Shown here one piece after another: positions 52,291 to 61,467 of a stretch of 64,000 bases of DNA (positions are counted from its first letter, which is position 1; each line of letters starts with the position of its first letter). The notes beneath the pieces are model-generated. The model made no database searches. It was not told where the DNA came from and saw nothing but the letters and a program-made list of their open reading frames with translations. The stretch covers positions 1-64,000 of the forward strand of contig JAFGDR010000009.1 in the NCBI GenBank assembly GCA_016932035.1, written 5' to 3'. The stretch comes from Candidatus Cloacimonadota bacterium (GTDB taxonomy: Bacteria > Cloacimonadota > Cloacimonadia > JGIOTU-2). Position numbers and translations under genes: made by a program.

Positions 52291-52420
52291 TTACAATTTT
52301 GAGAATCTGTAAAGGATTGTTAGATTAAAAAGTAATGTGAACGATCAAAGCGAGAATTGCCATTCCCGTTTTCGATATGTTTTACGTTTGCATGATATCA
52401 TGCTTGGTTGAATTACAAAC

Positions 52421-54247
52421 TTATTCCTGACCTATTTTATTTAACCTGTTCATTTCTCTTTTCCTGTCGATTTCCCTGAGTATCTTCTTTCGCATCCTGA
52501 TATTCTTTGGTGTCACTTCCAACAGTTCATCATCATTAATGTATTCGAGTGCCTGCTCCAAACTGAACTGGCGTGGTGGAACGAGAACTATCGCATCATC
52601 GGATCCGGCTGCACGAACGTTTGATAGTTTCTTACCTTTGACGATATTCAAAACAAGATCATTCTCCCGAGAATGTTCACCAATGATCATGCCTGCATAA
52701 ACTTCAACGCCCGGTCCGATAAAGAGCACTCCTCGTGCCTGGAAATTGAATAGAGAATATCCTGTGGCAGTACCTTTTTCCATTGCTATCAGTGCACCGC
52801 GGCTTTTTTTGTCTAAATCACCTTTGTAAAATTCATATTCATAAAAGCTATGATTGATAATACCAGTTCCACGCGTTGTGGTCATGAACTCATTTCTGAA
52901 ACCGATTAACCCGCGAGCTGGCACTTTATATTCGAGACGTGTAAAACCATCATTTCCGGGAACCATATCAAGCATCTCACCTTTACGTAGTCCCAGCATT
53001 TCGATGACTGTTCCAACAAACTCATCTGCAACATCCACGGTCACAAGCTCGATTGGTTCTGTACGTTTGCCATCGAGTTGGCGGTAGATAACTTTGGGCG
53101 TTGAAACCTGGAATTCAAAGCCCTCTCTGCGCATATTTTCAATCAATATTGAAAGCTGAAGTTCACCACGTCCTTTCACAATGAACTCATCTCCATTTTC
53201 CGTTCCCTCAACTTTGATGCTGACATTTGTTTGAAGCTCTTTTTGGAGTCGATCCCAGATATTTCTGGATGTAACATATTTGCCTTCTTTTCCTGAAAAT
53301 GGTGAGTCATTTACCTTGAAGGTCATAGAAAGAGTCGGAGCATCGATCTCGATAATGGGAAGCGGTTTGGGATTGTCTTTACATGCAGCAGTTTCTCCCA
53401 CATCAACCCGTTCCATACCAGCGAGTGAAACGATATCACCGGCAAATGCTTTTTTTATTTCTTTCTTTTTCAATCCATCGTAATGGTAAATTTTTGTGAT
53501 CCGATAGAGTAATCTTTCTCCATCACGCTTGAGTAAGACGACTTCTTGGCCCTGGCTTACCGTTCCATTCGTTATCTTTCCCGTACCGATCTTCCCGAGA
53601 TAATTATCATACTCGATGGCTGAAACCAGCATTTGAAATGGTTTGGATTCATCACCTTCAGAATCTTTCACTCTTTTTACAATAGTCTCAAATAGGGGTA
53701 TCAGATCGTCATTTTCATCTTCCATTTCATGCCGGGCATATCCATCTTTGCCTGATGCAAAAAGGACAGGGAAGTCAAGCTGTGAATCATTGGCCTGCAG
53801 GTCGCAGAAAAGATCAAACACCATTTCGAGAACCTCTGCAGGACGTGCATTTGGTCTATCTATTTTATTGATGATCACGATTGGATCGAGTCCAAGTTCA
53901 AGGGATTTCTTGAGTACATACTTTGTCTGCGGCATCGGTCCTTCAAAAGCATCAACAAGAAGCAGCACCGAATCCACCATTTTCATGATGCGCTGAACTT
54001 CTCCTCCGAAATCGGCATGACCGGGTGTATCCACAAAGTTAATTTTATAGTCTTTATAAGTGAGGGAGGCATTTTTGGAAAAGATCGTAATGCCGCGCTC
54101 TCGTTCAAGATCATTGCTGTCCATTATGCGTTCAGCGATTTTTTCATTATCCCTGAAAATACCTGATTGCTTGAGTGCTGCATCGACCAGCGTTGTCTTG
54201 CCATGATCGACGTGAGCAATGATCGCAATATTTTTAATTTTTTTCAT
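52421..54247 (-). CDS. typA: Translational GTPase TypA/BipA
   Basis: 608 residues. G1 AHVDHGKTTL at 11-20, G2 RGITIFSKN, G3 DTPGHADFGGEV, G4 NKIDR and the C-terminal BipA-specific block (RGLIGFRNEFMTTTRGTG, FNFQARGVLFIGPGVEVYAGMIIGEHSRENDLVLN). Ribosome-associated GTPase that aids 50S assembly and stress or cold growth. It lies 111 bp downstream of the RRM gene on the same strand but beyond a terminator, so it probably has its own promoter. Confidence 0.96.
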   Translation of the reverse strand: MKKIKNIAIIAHVDHGKTTLVDAALKQSGIFRDNEKIAERIMDSNDLERERGITIFSKNASLTYKDYKINFVDTPGHADFGGEVQRIMKMVDSVLLLVDAFEGPMPQTKYVLKKSLELGLDPIVIINKIDRPNARPAEVLEMVFDLFCDLQANDSQLDFPVLFASGKDGYARHEMEDENDDLIPLFETIVKRVKDSEGDESKPFQMLVSAIEYDNYLGKIGTGKITNGTVSQGQEVVLLKRDGERLLYRITKIYHYDGLKKKEIKKAFAGDIVSLAGMERVDVGETAACKDNPKPLPIIEIDAPTLSMTFKVNDSPFSGKEGKYVTSRNIWDRLQKELQTNVSIKVEGTENGDEFIVKGRGELQLSILIENMRREGFEFQVSTPKVIYRQLDGKRTEPIELVTVDVADEFVGTVIEMLGLRKGEMLDMVPGNDGFTRLEYKVPARGLIGFRNEFMTTTRGTGIINHSFYEYEFYKGDLDKKSRGALIAMEKGTATGYSLFNFQARGVLFIGPGVEVYAGMIIGEHSRENDLVLNIVKGKKLSNVRAAGSDDAIVLVPPRQFSLEQALEYINDDELLEVTPKNIRMRKKILREIDRKREMNRLNKIGQE

Positions 54248-54300
54248 TATAATTAGTTTCTTTTGTTTGTTTTGATAATCATTAAACTGTTTTGTTTTAT

Positions 54301-54335
54301 TAAAAAAACGGCATGATCAAACGAGTGATCATGCC
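54301..54335 (-). terminator. Intrinsic terminator of the RRM gene
   Basis: GGCATGATCA and TGATCATGCC form a perfect 10-bp stem around a 6-nt loop; on the minus strand it is followed by a run of seven T. It begins 24 bp beyond the RRM stop. Confidence 0.88.
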
Positions 54336-54358
54336 ATTATGAAAGACAATTTTAACGT

Positions 54359-54625
54359 TTAATAAGATCGTCTAAAATCTCTGCGATTGTCTCTTTTGGG
54401 GCGAGCTTCATTAACTTTGAGGGAACGGCCTTTAAAGTCTTTCCCGTCAAGGTCGTTGATTGCTTTTTCAGCTTCGGATGAATCTGACATTTCAACAAAT
54501 CCGAAACCTTTGCCGTCGATGACGATAACCTCAACGACATCACCACACTCAGAAAACAATTCTTTGAGTGAATCTTTGGTGACGGAATAATCAAGATTAC
54601 CAACATAGAGTTTTTTACCTTGCAT
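54359..54625 (-). CDS. RNA-binding protein with a single RRM domain
   Basis: 88 residues. RNP2 motif KLYVGNLDYSV near the start and RNP1 KGFGFVEM at about 40-47, then an Arg-rich tail PKRDNRRDFRRSY. It resembles the small RRM proteins of cyanobacteria and FCB bacteria, which are thought to act as RNA chaperones, often under cold stress. Strong AGGAGA Shine-Dalgarno sequence. The upstream gap (257 bp) is AT-rich with a minus-strand TTGACG about 150 nt away. Single gene with its own terminator. Confidence 0.93.
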   Translation of the reverse strand: MQGKKLYVGNLDYSVTKDSLKELFSECGDVVEVIVIDGKGFGFVEMSDSSEAEKAINDLDGKDFKGRSLKVNEARPKRDNRRDFRRSY

Positions 54626-54827
54626 CGTTCTATTCTCCTATTTTTTATTTGTTCTTATACTTATCATGAGAATAGAGGTAAAAAATTCTACTTTCAATCG
54701 TAAATATTTTGAACGTATGCAACTTAACATGTAAGTTACTTATGGGTGACATAAAAAAATCAATACTATATGTCGTCAATGTTAGTGATAATTATTTTTA
54801 TTGAGACATCCTCCCTCCTCCGATTTT

Positions 54828-54870
54828 TTTGACAAATAATCATCCTGAAAAAAAGTTCACATATCAAAAT
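54828..54870 (+). promoter_or_regulatory. Conserved 43-nt leader before pgi
   Basis: Starts TTTGACAAATAATC and ends TCACATATCAAAAT. The segment at 57559-57601 aligns to it without gaps, with both 14-nt ends identical. It lies 13-55 nt before the pgi ATG. Shared promoter or regulatory leader is the likeliest reading. Confidence 0.6.
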
Positions 54871-54882
54871 TCTGGAGTCTTC

Positions 54883-56562
54883 ATGCTTAAAAAGATACAT
54901 CCTACAAAAACCAAGGCTTGGCAAGAGTTAAAAAAGCATCACGACATAATGCAGCACGCATCAATGAAAGAGATGTTTGATAAAGATGCTGATAGATTTA
55001 AGAATTTCTCAATTCAGTTCGAAGAGATACTTCTTGATTACTCCAAAAATATTATTAATGAAGAAACACTAGAACTCCTCATTCAGCTTGCGAATGAATG
55101 TGAGCTTAAAGATGCAATTGATAAGATGTTAACCGGTGATTCCATCAATGAAACAGAACACAGAGCAGTACTTCACACAGCGTTAAGAAATTTCTCGGGC
55201 AAACCAGTTTTTGTGGATTGCAAGGATGTAATGCCTGAGGTCAAAGCAGTGCAACTGAAGATGAAAAAATTTTCTGAGAAAATGCTGTTCGGTGAATGGA
55301 AAGGATGTACGGGTAAAGCAATTACGGATATTGTGAACATCGGCATCGGCGGATCTGATCTCGGTCCGGTGATGGTGACTGAATCACTCAAACCGTACTG
55401 GAAGAAAATCACCCCAAATTTTGTGTCGAATGTTGATGGAACGCATATTGCAGAAACACTTAAGAATCTAAATCCCGAGACCACACTTTTTATGATCGCA
55501 TCAAAAACCTTCACAACCCAGGAAACCATGACCAATGCACTTACTGCACGAACGTGGTTCCTTGAAAATGCAAAGAATGAGGACAGCATCAAGAAGCATT
55601 TTATCGCGATCTCCACGAATGAGGAAGGTGTGAAGAAGTTCGGTATTGATCCACAGAATATGTTCCGTTTCTGGGATTGGGTCGGTGGGCGTTACTCATT
55701 GTGGTCAGCCATCGGGCTTTCAATTGCCTGTACTATTGGCTACGATAATTTTGAGCAGCTTCTTAAAGGTGCCTATGCTATGGATGAGCATTTCAGGAAT
55801 ACATCATTTGGTGAGAATATGCCGGTCATCCTTGCATTGCTTGGGATATGGTATAATAATTTTTTCAATGCACAGACACAGGCAATTCTGCCGTACGATC
55901 AGTACATGCATCGATTTGCTGCCTACTTCCAGCAGGGAGATATGGAGAGTAACGGCAAATCAACAGACAGAAATGGAAATTCTGTGAACTATCAAACTGG
56001 ACCGATCATCTGGGGAGAACCGGGCACAAATGGACAGCATGCATTCTACCAGCTCATTCATCAGGGCACAAAGCTCATTCCCTGCGATTTTCTCGCCCCG
56101 GCGATCAGCCACAATCCAATAGGTGATCATCATATGAAATTGCTCTCTAATTTCTTTGCACAGACAGAAGCATTGATGAAGGGAAAAACAGAAGCAGAAG
56201 TTCGAAATCAATTACAAAAAGCTGGAAAGAAAGATGACGAGATAGAAAAATTATTGCCATTTAAAATATTTCAAGGCAACAAACCAACAAATTCCATACT
56301 GTTCAAGAAATTAACCCCTTATACTCTTGGAAGTTTGATAGCGATGTATGAGCATAAGATATTTGTGCAGGGGGTGATATGGAATATTTTCAGTTTTGAC
56401 CAATGGGGAGTAGAGCTGGGAAAGCAACTTGCAAAAAGCATTCTGCCTGAACTTGAGACTGATGAACATGTCAACGATCATGATTCTTCGACGAATGGTT
56501 TGATCAATGCATATAAGATGATGAGGGAGTTGAGAAAGTTGAATTCTATATTGATGGTATAA
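54883..56562 (+). CDS. pgi: Glucose-6-phosphate isomerase with altered C-terminus
   Basis: About 559 residues. Interconverts glucose 6-phosphate and fructose 6-phosphate. Family blocks: [77 protein letters not shown] and [13 protein letters not shown]. The ATG at 54883 has GGAG and starts the family's usual N-terminus; the TTG at 54829 lies in the leader. After INAYK, where the E. coli enzyme ends within about four residues, about 13 unrelated residues ([14 protein letters not shown]) come from out-of-frame reading of an Ig-like domain gene. The enzyme core is complete, so it may still work. Confidence 0.93.
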   Translation: MLKKIHPTKTKAWQELKKHHDIMQHASMKEMFDKDADRFKNFSIQFEEILLDYSKNIINEETLELLIQLANECELKDAIDKMLTGDSINETEHRAVLHTALRNFSGKPVFVDCKDVMPEVKAVQLKMKKFSEKMLFGEWKGCTGKAITDIVNIGIGGSDLGPVMVTESLKPYWKKITPNFVSNVDGTHIAETLKNLNPETTLFMIASKTFTTQETMTNALTARTWFLENAKNEDSIKKHFIAISTNEEGVKKFGIDPQNMFRFWDWVGGRYSLWSAIGLSIACTIGYDNFEQLLKGAYAMDEHFRNTSFGENMPVILALLGIWYNNFFNAQTQAILPYDQYMHRFAAYFQQGDMESNGKSTDRNGNSVNYQTGPIIWGEPGTNGQHAFYQLIHQGTKLIPCDFLAPAISHNPIGDHHMKLLSNFFAQTEALMKGKTEAEVRNQLQKAGKKDDEIEKLLPFKIFQGNKPTNSILFKKLTPYTLGSLIAMYEHKIFVQGVIWNIFSFDQWGVELGKQLAKSILPELETDEHVNDHDSSTNGLINAYKMMRELRKLNSILMV

Positions 56563-57347
56563 AGGTATCAACCGATATGACTGTACCATATGAATATGAA
56601 TTGGATACTGGAACAGGAAAAAATGTTAATTATACAATTTATGCAAAAGCGTTTGATACAAGTAATAATAATACAAATTCTGAAACAATAAATATACTGG
56701 TTTGTGAAAATGGTACTGTTACGGATATAGACGATAACGTATATCAAACAAAAATGTTTGGAAATCAGGAATGGATGGTAGAAAACCTGAAAGTAAACCA
56801 TTACAGGAATGGTGATCCGATTCCTAATGCTACAGATGGAAGCACATGGGCAGCTCTTACCTATGGTGCCTATTGTTATTATAATAATAATTCTAGCAAT
56901 TCAGAGACTTATGGAGCTCTTTATAACTGGTATGCTGTTGAAGATAGTCGTGGATTAGCACCGGAAGGATGGCATGTTCCTACAGATGATGAGATCAAAG
57001 AATTAGAAATGTATCTTGGTCTGAGCGAGAGCCAGGCAAACAGCGAAGGCTGGCGTGGTACGAATGAGGGCAGTAAGCTTGCTGGTAGCCATGATTTATG
57101 GACTAATGGTGCAATGAGAAATGATCCTGAATTCGGCAGCAGTGGTTTCGATTTAATTCCTGGCGGATTCCGTAACTACTATAGTGGAAGTTTCTACAGT
57201 ATGGGTTACTCCGGACGCTTCTGGTCATCTACAGAGAACAATAAACATCCCGCCTGGTATAGGGATGTGGACTATGATTATACGACTGTGTACCGTTATG
57301 GCTTCATTAAATGCGGTGGCTTCTCAGTACGCTGTGTAAAAGATTAG
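56517..57347 (+). pseudogene. Decapitated Ig-like/FISUMP domain protein gene
   Basis: From 56517 the frame reads [14 protein letters not shown]...TVPYEYELDTG, which is the middle of an Ig-like domain, straight after an in-frame TAA at 56514. This matches residues of the lipoprotein at 63694 (RGIKEVKFYIDG...TTPYEYEWDTG). A FISUMP domain follows (NQEWMVENLKVNHYRNG, WHVPTDDEIKELE, GGFRNYYSG, FWSSTE, SVRCVKD). The signal peptide and first half of the Ig domain are missing. An ATG at 56577 would give 256 residues but has no Shine-Dalgarno sequence. Likely a deletion remnant fused to pgi, or an assembly join. Confidence 0.8.
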
Positions 57348-57558
57348 TATTTTATCAAAATAGAAATATTAAATTGTATCCACACATCCCAGCTTGTAAA
57401 GATGAGTTGGGTTGAAGTGCTTTATTATTTACCCGAGTTGTTCTCTTCACGACCGACTTGTGATATTTATTTAGTACAATTCATAATCTATATTTATCTA
57501 TATAATCTGTGTGAACATGTCCGCCTAATGGTAGGATCAGCATGCTAACATCACTTTC

Positions 57559-57601
57559 TTTGACAAATAATCGTCCCAAATAAATTTTCACATATCAAAA
57601 T
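57559..57601 (+). promoter_or_regulatory. Conserved 43-nt leader before the TSUP permease gene
   Basis: Second copy of the leader found before pgi, starting TTTGACAAATAATC and ending TCACATATCAAAAT. It is 23 nt before the ATG at 57624. The rest of the 276-bp gap after the FISUMP remnant shows nothing else clear. Confidence 0.6.
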
Positions 57602-57623
57602 ATCAGGGGCAAAAAAAGAAGAA

Positions 57624-58367
57624 ATGGAAACCAACATTATCATTCTCGGATCGTTCATTATTTTCATGGCTGCGCTTATACAGGGAACAACCGGATTTGG
57701 ATTTTCGCTCTTTGCTGTTCCGCTACTGACGCTTTTTATCTCACCCAAAATAGTCATACCAATGATCCTTCTTGTATCAATGATCATCAATATTTCAGTT
57801 CTGTATAACAGCAGAAAATCTTTCAACTTCAAGGTTATTTTACCAATATTTCTTTTCAGTTTGATCGGCGTACCGATTGGTGCAAAGTTGTTGATCATTT
57901 TGCCTGATTATGTTCTTAAAATTATAATAGGTTTCTTCATCCTCATCTTTGGGTTATTATTTTTCTTCAATGTACATTTCAAAGTTAAGCATGAGAAGGT
58001 CACTCGTGCGATTGTCGGTTTCTTGAGTGGATTGCTGAATGGAAGTATTACCATGAGCGGTCCACCTGTGATCCTCTTCTTTGCAAATGAGAAAAAAGGT
58101 AAAATGCATTTCAGAGCACATCTTGCGTCTTTCTTTCTGCTTCTTACACTTGCAACGATTCCAGTTTACATCTATTATGGATTAATCACAAAAATAGTAA
58201 TTAATTATACGCTGACCTTCAGTATTTCAGTCATTGTTGGAGTCATTGGAGGTAATTTGTTGATAAAGAAAATACACGACGATCATTTTAGAAAATTGAC
58301 ACTAATAATTATCATCTGTATGGGAGTATTAGCACTATATTCAGGAATAAGGGGAGTCATATCATGA
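57624..58367 (+). CDS. TSUP (TauE/SafE) family membrane permease
   Basis: 247 residues with seven or eight membrane segments. The two internal repeats carry the family signatures QGTTGFGFSLFAVPLL near the start and NGSITMSGPPVILFF in the second half. Members move sulfite, sulfonates or other anions across the inner membrane. The stop overlaps the next ATG (ATGA at 58364), so it is coupled to the flavoprotein. The leader is shared with pgi. Confidence 0.88.
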   Translation: METNIIILGSFIIFMAALIQGTTGFGFSLFAVPLLTLFISPKIVIPMILLVSMIINISVLYNSRKSFNFKVILPIFLFSLIGVPIGAKLLIILPDYVLKIIIGFFILIFGLLFFFNVHFKVKHEKVTRAIVGFLSGLLNGSITMSGPPVILFFANEKKGKMHFRAHLASFFLLLTLATIPVYIYYGLITKIVINYTLTFSISVIVGVIGGNLLIKKIHDDHFRKLTLIIIICMGVLALYSGIRGVIS

Positions 58368-59596
58368 AAATGCTTGATGTAATTGTCATTGGAGGTGGAG
58401 CTGCAGGAATGGTTGCAGCAATTTCTTCCGCCAGGAAAGGGGCAAAAACAGTTATAGTCGAACGTTTACCCCGCGTTGGTAAAAAGATACTCGTGACCGG
58501 AAATGGACGCTGTAACTTCTCAAATACGAATTTAAGTAAGAAAAAGTATCATGGAACCGATCCATATTTCATAGGATATACATTCTCGCAGTTTGGCAGT
58601 AAACAGATCATCGAGTTTTTTGAAAAACTTGGGATACTTCATAAAGTCGAAGATGAGGAAAAAGTATATCCACGATGTGACCAGGCAGGAGCAGTTCTTG
58701 ATGTATTACGATATGAATGTCAGCGTTTGGTTGTAGAAGAGTTATGTGATCGGGAAGTCTCTGCAATAGTCAAAGAGAAAGATCAGTTTAAACTGCACAT
58801 TCAAAATGGGGAAGAATATTTGTGTCATTCAGTTATTATTACTGCAGGAGGAAAAGCGAGTCCTCAGTTTGGTTCGAATGGTTCGGGGTTTGAACTCGCA
58901 AGCAAACTTGGTCATACAATTGTCGAACCTTTTCCGTCACTTGTTCAGATCAAACTGGAGGATGAGTTTCTCAATCATCTGAACGGCATAAAAGTACACG
59001 CAAGAGTATCACTGTATGCGAATGAAAGCCATATTGATACGCAAGAAGGAGAAGTACTGTTTGCAAAATACGGCATGTCTGGTATTCCGGTCTTACAGCT
59101 CAGTAGATATGTGTATCATCCCGAGTTGAAAGGAATGGAACTTATTTTGCATGTCGATCTCTTTCCGGAATTACAATTTCATGATCTGAAAAAGCTTATC
59201 TTAGAGCGATTCCAGAAGCTTCATTACAAATCGATTCAAGATGCGATGATCGGATTGATTAACAAGCGTATGATCCACGTAATTCTTTCGATAACCACTA
59301 TTGATAGGGACAAACTTTGCGGTGAATTGAATTCAGTTGAAGTAGACGCACTTACGAATCAATTGAAGGATAGAAGATTTAAGATAAAGGGAACGCTATC
59401 ATGGCGAGATGCTCAGGTTACCGCAGGTGGTGTAGCGACCGAAGAGATCGATGGGAAAACACTCGAGTCAAAGATCGTACCCGGTCTTTTCTTTGCAGGC
59501 GAAGTGATCGATATTCATGGAGACTCAGGTGGATACAATCTTGCCTGGGCGTGGGCATCAGGATATGTTGCCGGAATGTATGCGGGTAAGAGATGA
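58364..59596 (+). CDS. FAD-dependent oxidoreductase, HI0933/YhiN (BaiN) family
   Basis: 410 residues. FAD-binding VIVIGGGAAGMVAAISSARKG at the N-terminus, GNGRCNFSN, TAGGKASPQFGSNGSGFELASKLGH and the C-terminal FFAGEVIDIHGDSGGYNLAWAWASGYVAG are the full set of HI0933-family signatures. A family member in gut clostridia (BaiN) is linked to bile-acid reduction, but most are of unknown substrate. ATGA overlap with the permease gene; the stop codon runs directly into an interspersed repeat. Confidence 0.9.
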   Translation: MKMLDVIVIGGGAAGMVAAISSARKGAKTVIVERLPRVGKKILVTGNGRCNFSNTNLSKKKYHGTDPYFIGYTFSQFGSKQIIEFFEKLGILHKVEDEEKVYPRCDQAGAVLDVLRYECQRLVVEELCDREVSAIVKEKDQFKLHIQNGEEYLCHSVIITAGGKASPQFGSNGSGFELASKLGHTIVEPFPSLVQIKLEDEFLNHLNGIKVHARVSLYANESHIDTQEGEVLFAKYGMSGIPVLQLSRYVYHPELKGMELILHVDLFPELQFHDLKKLILERFQKLHYKSIQDAMIGLINKRMIHVILSITTIDRDKLCGELNSVEVDALTNQLKDRRFKIKGTLSWRDAQVTAGGVATEEIDGKTLESKIVPGLFFAGEVIDIHGDSGGYNLAWAWASGYVAGMYAGKR

Positions 59597-59627
59597 ATAT
59601 CCAATGTCCAATAACCAATATCCAATG
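59596..59627. repeat. CAATATCCAA-type interspersed repeat
   Basis: AATATCCAATGTCCAATAAC then CAATATCCAATG. It is the reverse orientation of the TTGGATATTG family and begins on the last base of the flavoprotein stop codon. A matching copy in the opposite sense lies at 59802-59835, so the pair brackets a 174-bp stretch that holds no recognisable gene. Confidence 0.65.
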
Positions 59628-59801
59628 ATGAAGGTGAATAAATTGAACGAATATGATTCCCTTCTCCTGGTGAGAAAAAGATCAATTTGGGTTGAGCAAA
59701 TTGGGTTGCGGTCGATTGAAAAATATTCAAAATGTAAGATTGTCGAATAGGGATTTAATATGATAAATCTAAAAAAAAAATATGTTGATTTTAAACTTGG
59801 A

Positions 59802-59835
59802 AATTGGTCATTCCTTGTTGGCTATTGGATATTGA
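59802..59835. repeat. TTGGATATTG-type interspersed repeat at a gene start
   Basis: AATTGGTCATTCCTTGTTGG then CTATTGGATATTGA, ending 3 bp before the ATG at 59839. It occupies the place where a Shine-Dalgarno sequence should be. Confidence 0.6.
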
Positions 59836-59838
59836 TTT

Positions 59839-61467
59839 ATGATCAGAATTGAAGAAATAAAACTGCCGATCCATGCTTCTCGAATGCAATTGAAAGAAGA
59901 GATTCGTAAGATACTTCAGTTGGATCCAGACGCATTTGATTATTACAAGTTGATCAAAAAAGCAGTTGATGCACGAAAAATGAATAACATTAAATTTGTG
60001 TATACTGTTGATGTGATAATTTCTAATATTACACTTGAGAAAAAAATCATAAAACGCATTAATGAAGCAAAATACAATAAAGTTAAGAAAAGACACAGGA
60101 TACGAGTTGTCGAACCTTATTCTTATGAAATAGCGAGAATTCAATCCGAAAAAGCATTCCATCGACCAGTAATAATCGGTTCTGGTCCAGCTGGACTTTT
60201 TGCCGGTTTGCTTCTTTCAAAAGCAGGACTGCAACCTCTTATTATTGAAAAGGGAAAAGAGGTCGATGAGCGAGTAAAGGATGTTGAACATTTTATAAAA
60301 ACAGGTGAACTCAACACATGCTCGAACATTCATTTTGGAGAAGGTGGAGCTGGCACGTTTTCTGATGCAAAACTGTACACACTTATCAATGATCATCGTA
60401 CTAAATATATTTTTGATGAACTGATTGCTGCAGGAGCGCCAACTGAGATCGCTTATAGTGCACGACCGCATATTGGAACCGATAATCTTAGAAAAGTAGT
60501 CAAAAATCTTCGTGAGAAAATTGAGCAACAGGGTGGCGAATTATTATTTGAGCATGAATTGGAAGATGTTTTCATAAAAAACGATTCTATTCATCAGATT
60601 AAAATAAAAAATGAAATTCATAATGTTTCGCATCTAGTACTTGCAGTTGGTAATGCTGCACGTGATACCTTTGAAATGCTGTACAATCATGATATGCAAA
60701 TGGAAGCTAAACCCTTTTCAATGGGAGTTCGAATCGAGCATCCACGTGAGTACATCAATAAACTTCAATATGGTGATTTCAATAAAGATAAGAAATTACC
60801 GCAAGCACATTACAAACTTGCTGTTCATCTAAAAAATGGAAGGGGAGTCTATACATTTTGCATGTGCCCAGGTGGTTCGGTTGTTCCTGCTGCAACGGAA
60901 GCAAGTGGTGTAGTCACAAACGGTATGAGTACGTTTGCGCAGGATAACATAAATTCAAATTCAGCACTTCTTGTTAGCGTTACACCCGACGATTATCCAA
61001 CCGAACATCCGCTCTCAGGAATCCAATTTCAGAGAAGATTTGAACAGAGAGCGTTCACTTACGATGGAGGAGATTATTTTGCACCAACACAGCTATTGGG
61101 AGACTTTCTCGAAGGAAACTCAACATCGCTTTATAAGAGTGTTATACCAAGTTATAAACCAGGAACTCATTCTGGAGATTTAAGAGAGTGTTTGCCAGAT
61201 TTTGTATATGAGAGTTTAAAAGAAGCAATACCTCTTCTTGATAAGAAAATGCCTGGTTTTGCGTACCCGTCAGCCGTTTTGACTGCAATCGAGACACGCA
61301 GTTCATCACCAGTTCGCATCATTCGTGGAGATGATCTTCAATCAAACATCAAAGGGATTTTTCCGGCTGGCGAAGGAGCAGGATATGCTGGTGGGATTGT
61401 ATCTTCAGCGGTTGATGGCATGAAGGTTGCAGAGAAGATTATTGATTTGTACCGGGGAGCACTATGA
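59839..61467 (+). CDS. FAD-dependent protein, COG2509 family
   Basis: 542 residues. An N-terminal domain of about 100 residues (IRIEEIKLPIHASRMQLKEEIRKILQL) precedes the Rossmann motif VIIGSGPAGLFAGLLLSKAGLQPLIIEKG. GEGGAGTFSDAKLYT, PFSMGVRIEHPREYIN, YTFCMCPGGSVVPAATE and FPAGEGAGYAGGIVSSAVDGMK are diagnostic of this uncharacterised dehydrogenase family. The start has an interspersed repeat in place of a Shine-Dalgarno sequence. The stop overlaps the next ATG (61464). Confidence 0.9.
   Translation: MIRIEEIKLPIHASRMQLKEEIRKILQLDPDAFDYYKLIKKAVDARKMNNIKFVYTVDVIISNITLEKKIIKRINEAKYNKVKKRHRIRVVEPYSYEIARIQSEKAFHRPVIIGSGPAGLFAGLLLSKAGLQPLIIEKGKEVDERVKDVEHFIKTGELNTCSNIHFGEGGAGTFSDAKLYTLINDHRTKYIFDELIAAGAPTEIAYSARPHIGTDNLRKVVKNLREKIEQQGGELLFEHELEDVFIKNDSIHQIKIKNEIHNVSHLVLAVGNAARDTFEMLYNHDMQMEAKPFSMGVRIEHPREYINKLQYGDFNKDKKLPQAHYKLAVHLKNGRGVYTFCMCPGGSVVPAATEASGVVTNGMSTFAQDNINSNSALLVSVTPDDYPTEHPLSGIQFQRRFEQRAFTYDGGDYFAPTQLLGDFLEGNSTSLYKSVIPSYKPGTHSGDLRECLPDFVYESLKEAIPLLDKKMPGFAYPSAVLTAIETRSSSPVRIIRGDDLQSNIKGIFPAGEGAGYAGGIVSSAVDGMKVAEKIIDLYRGAL

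Noticed and set aside
56577-57347. An independent FISUMP gene starting at the ATG at 56577
   Set aside because: The reading frame is homologous to an Ig-like domain well before this ATG, there is no Shine-Dalgarno sequence, and no signal peptide. It is better read as a truncated remnant.
59628-59750. A short open frame (MKVNKLNEYDSLLLVRKRS...) between the two TTGGATATTG repeats
   Set aside because: Only about 40 residues, no Shine-Dalgarno sequence, no recognised family; could be a gene remnant but cannot be supported.
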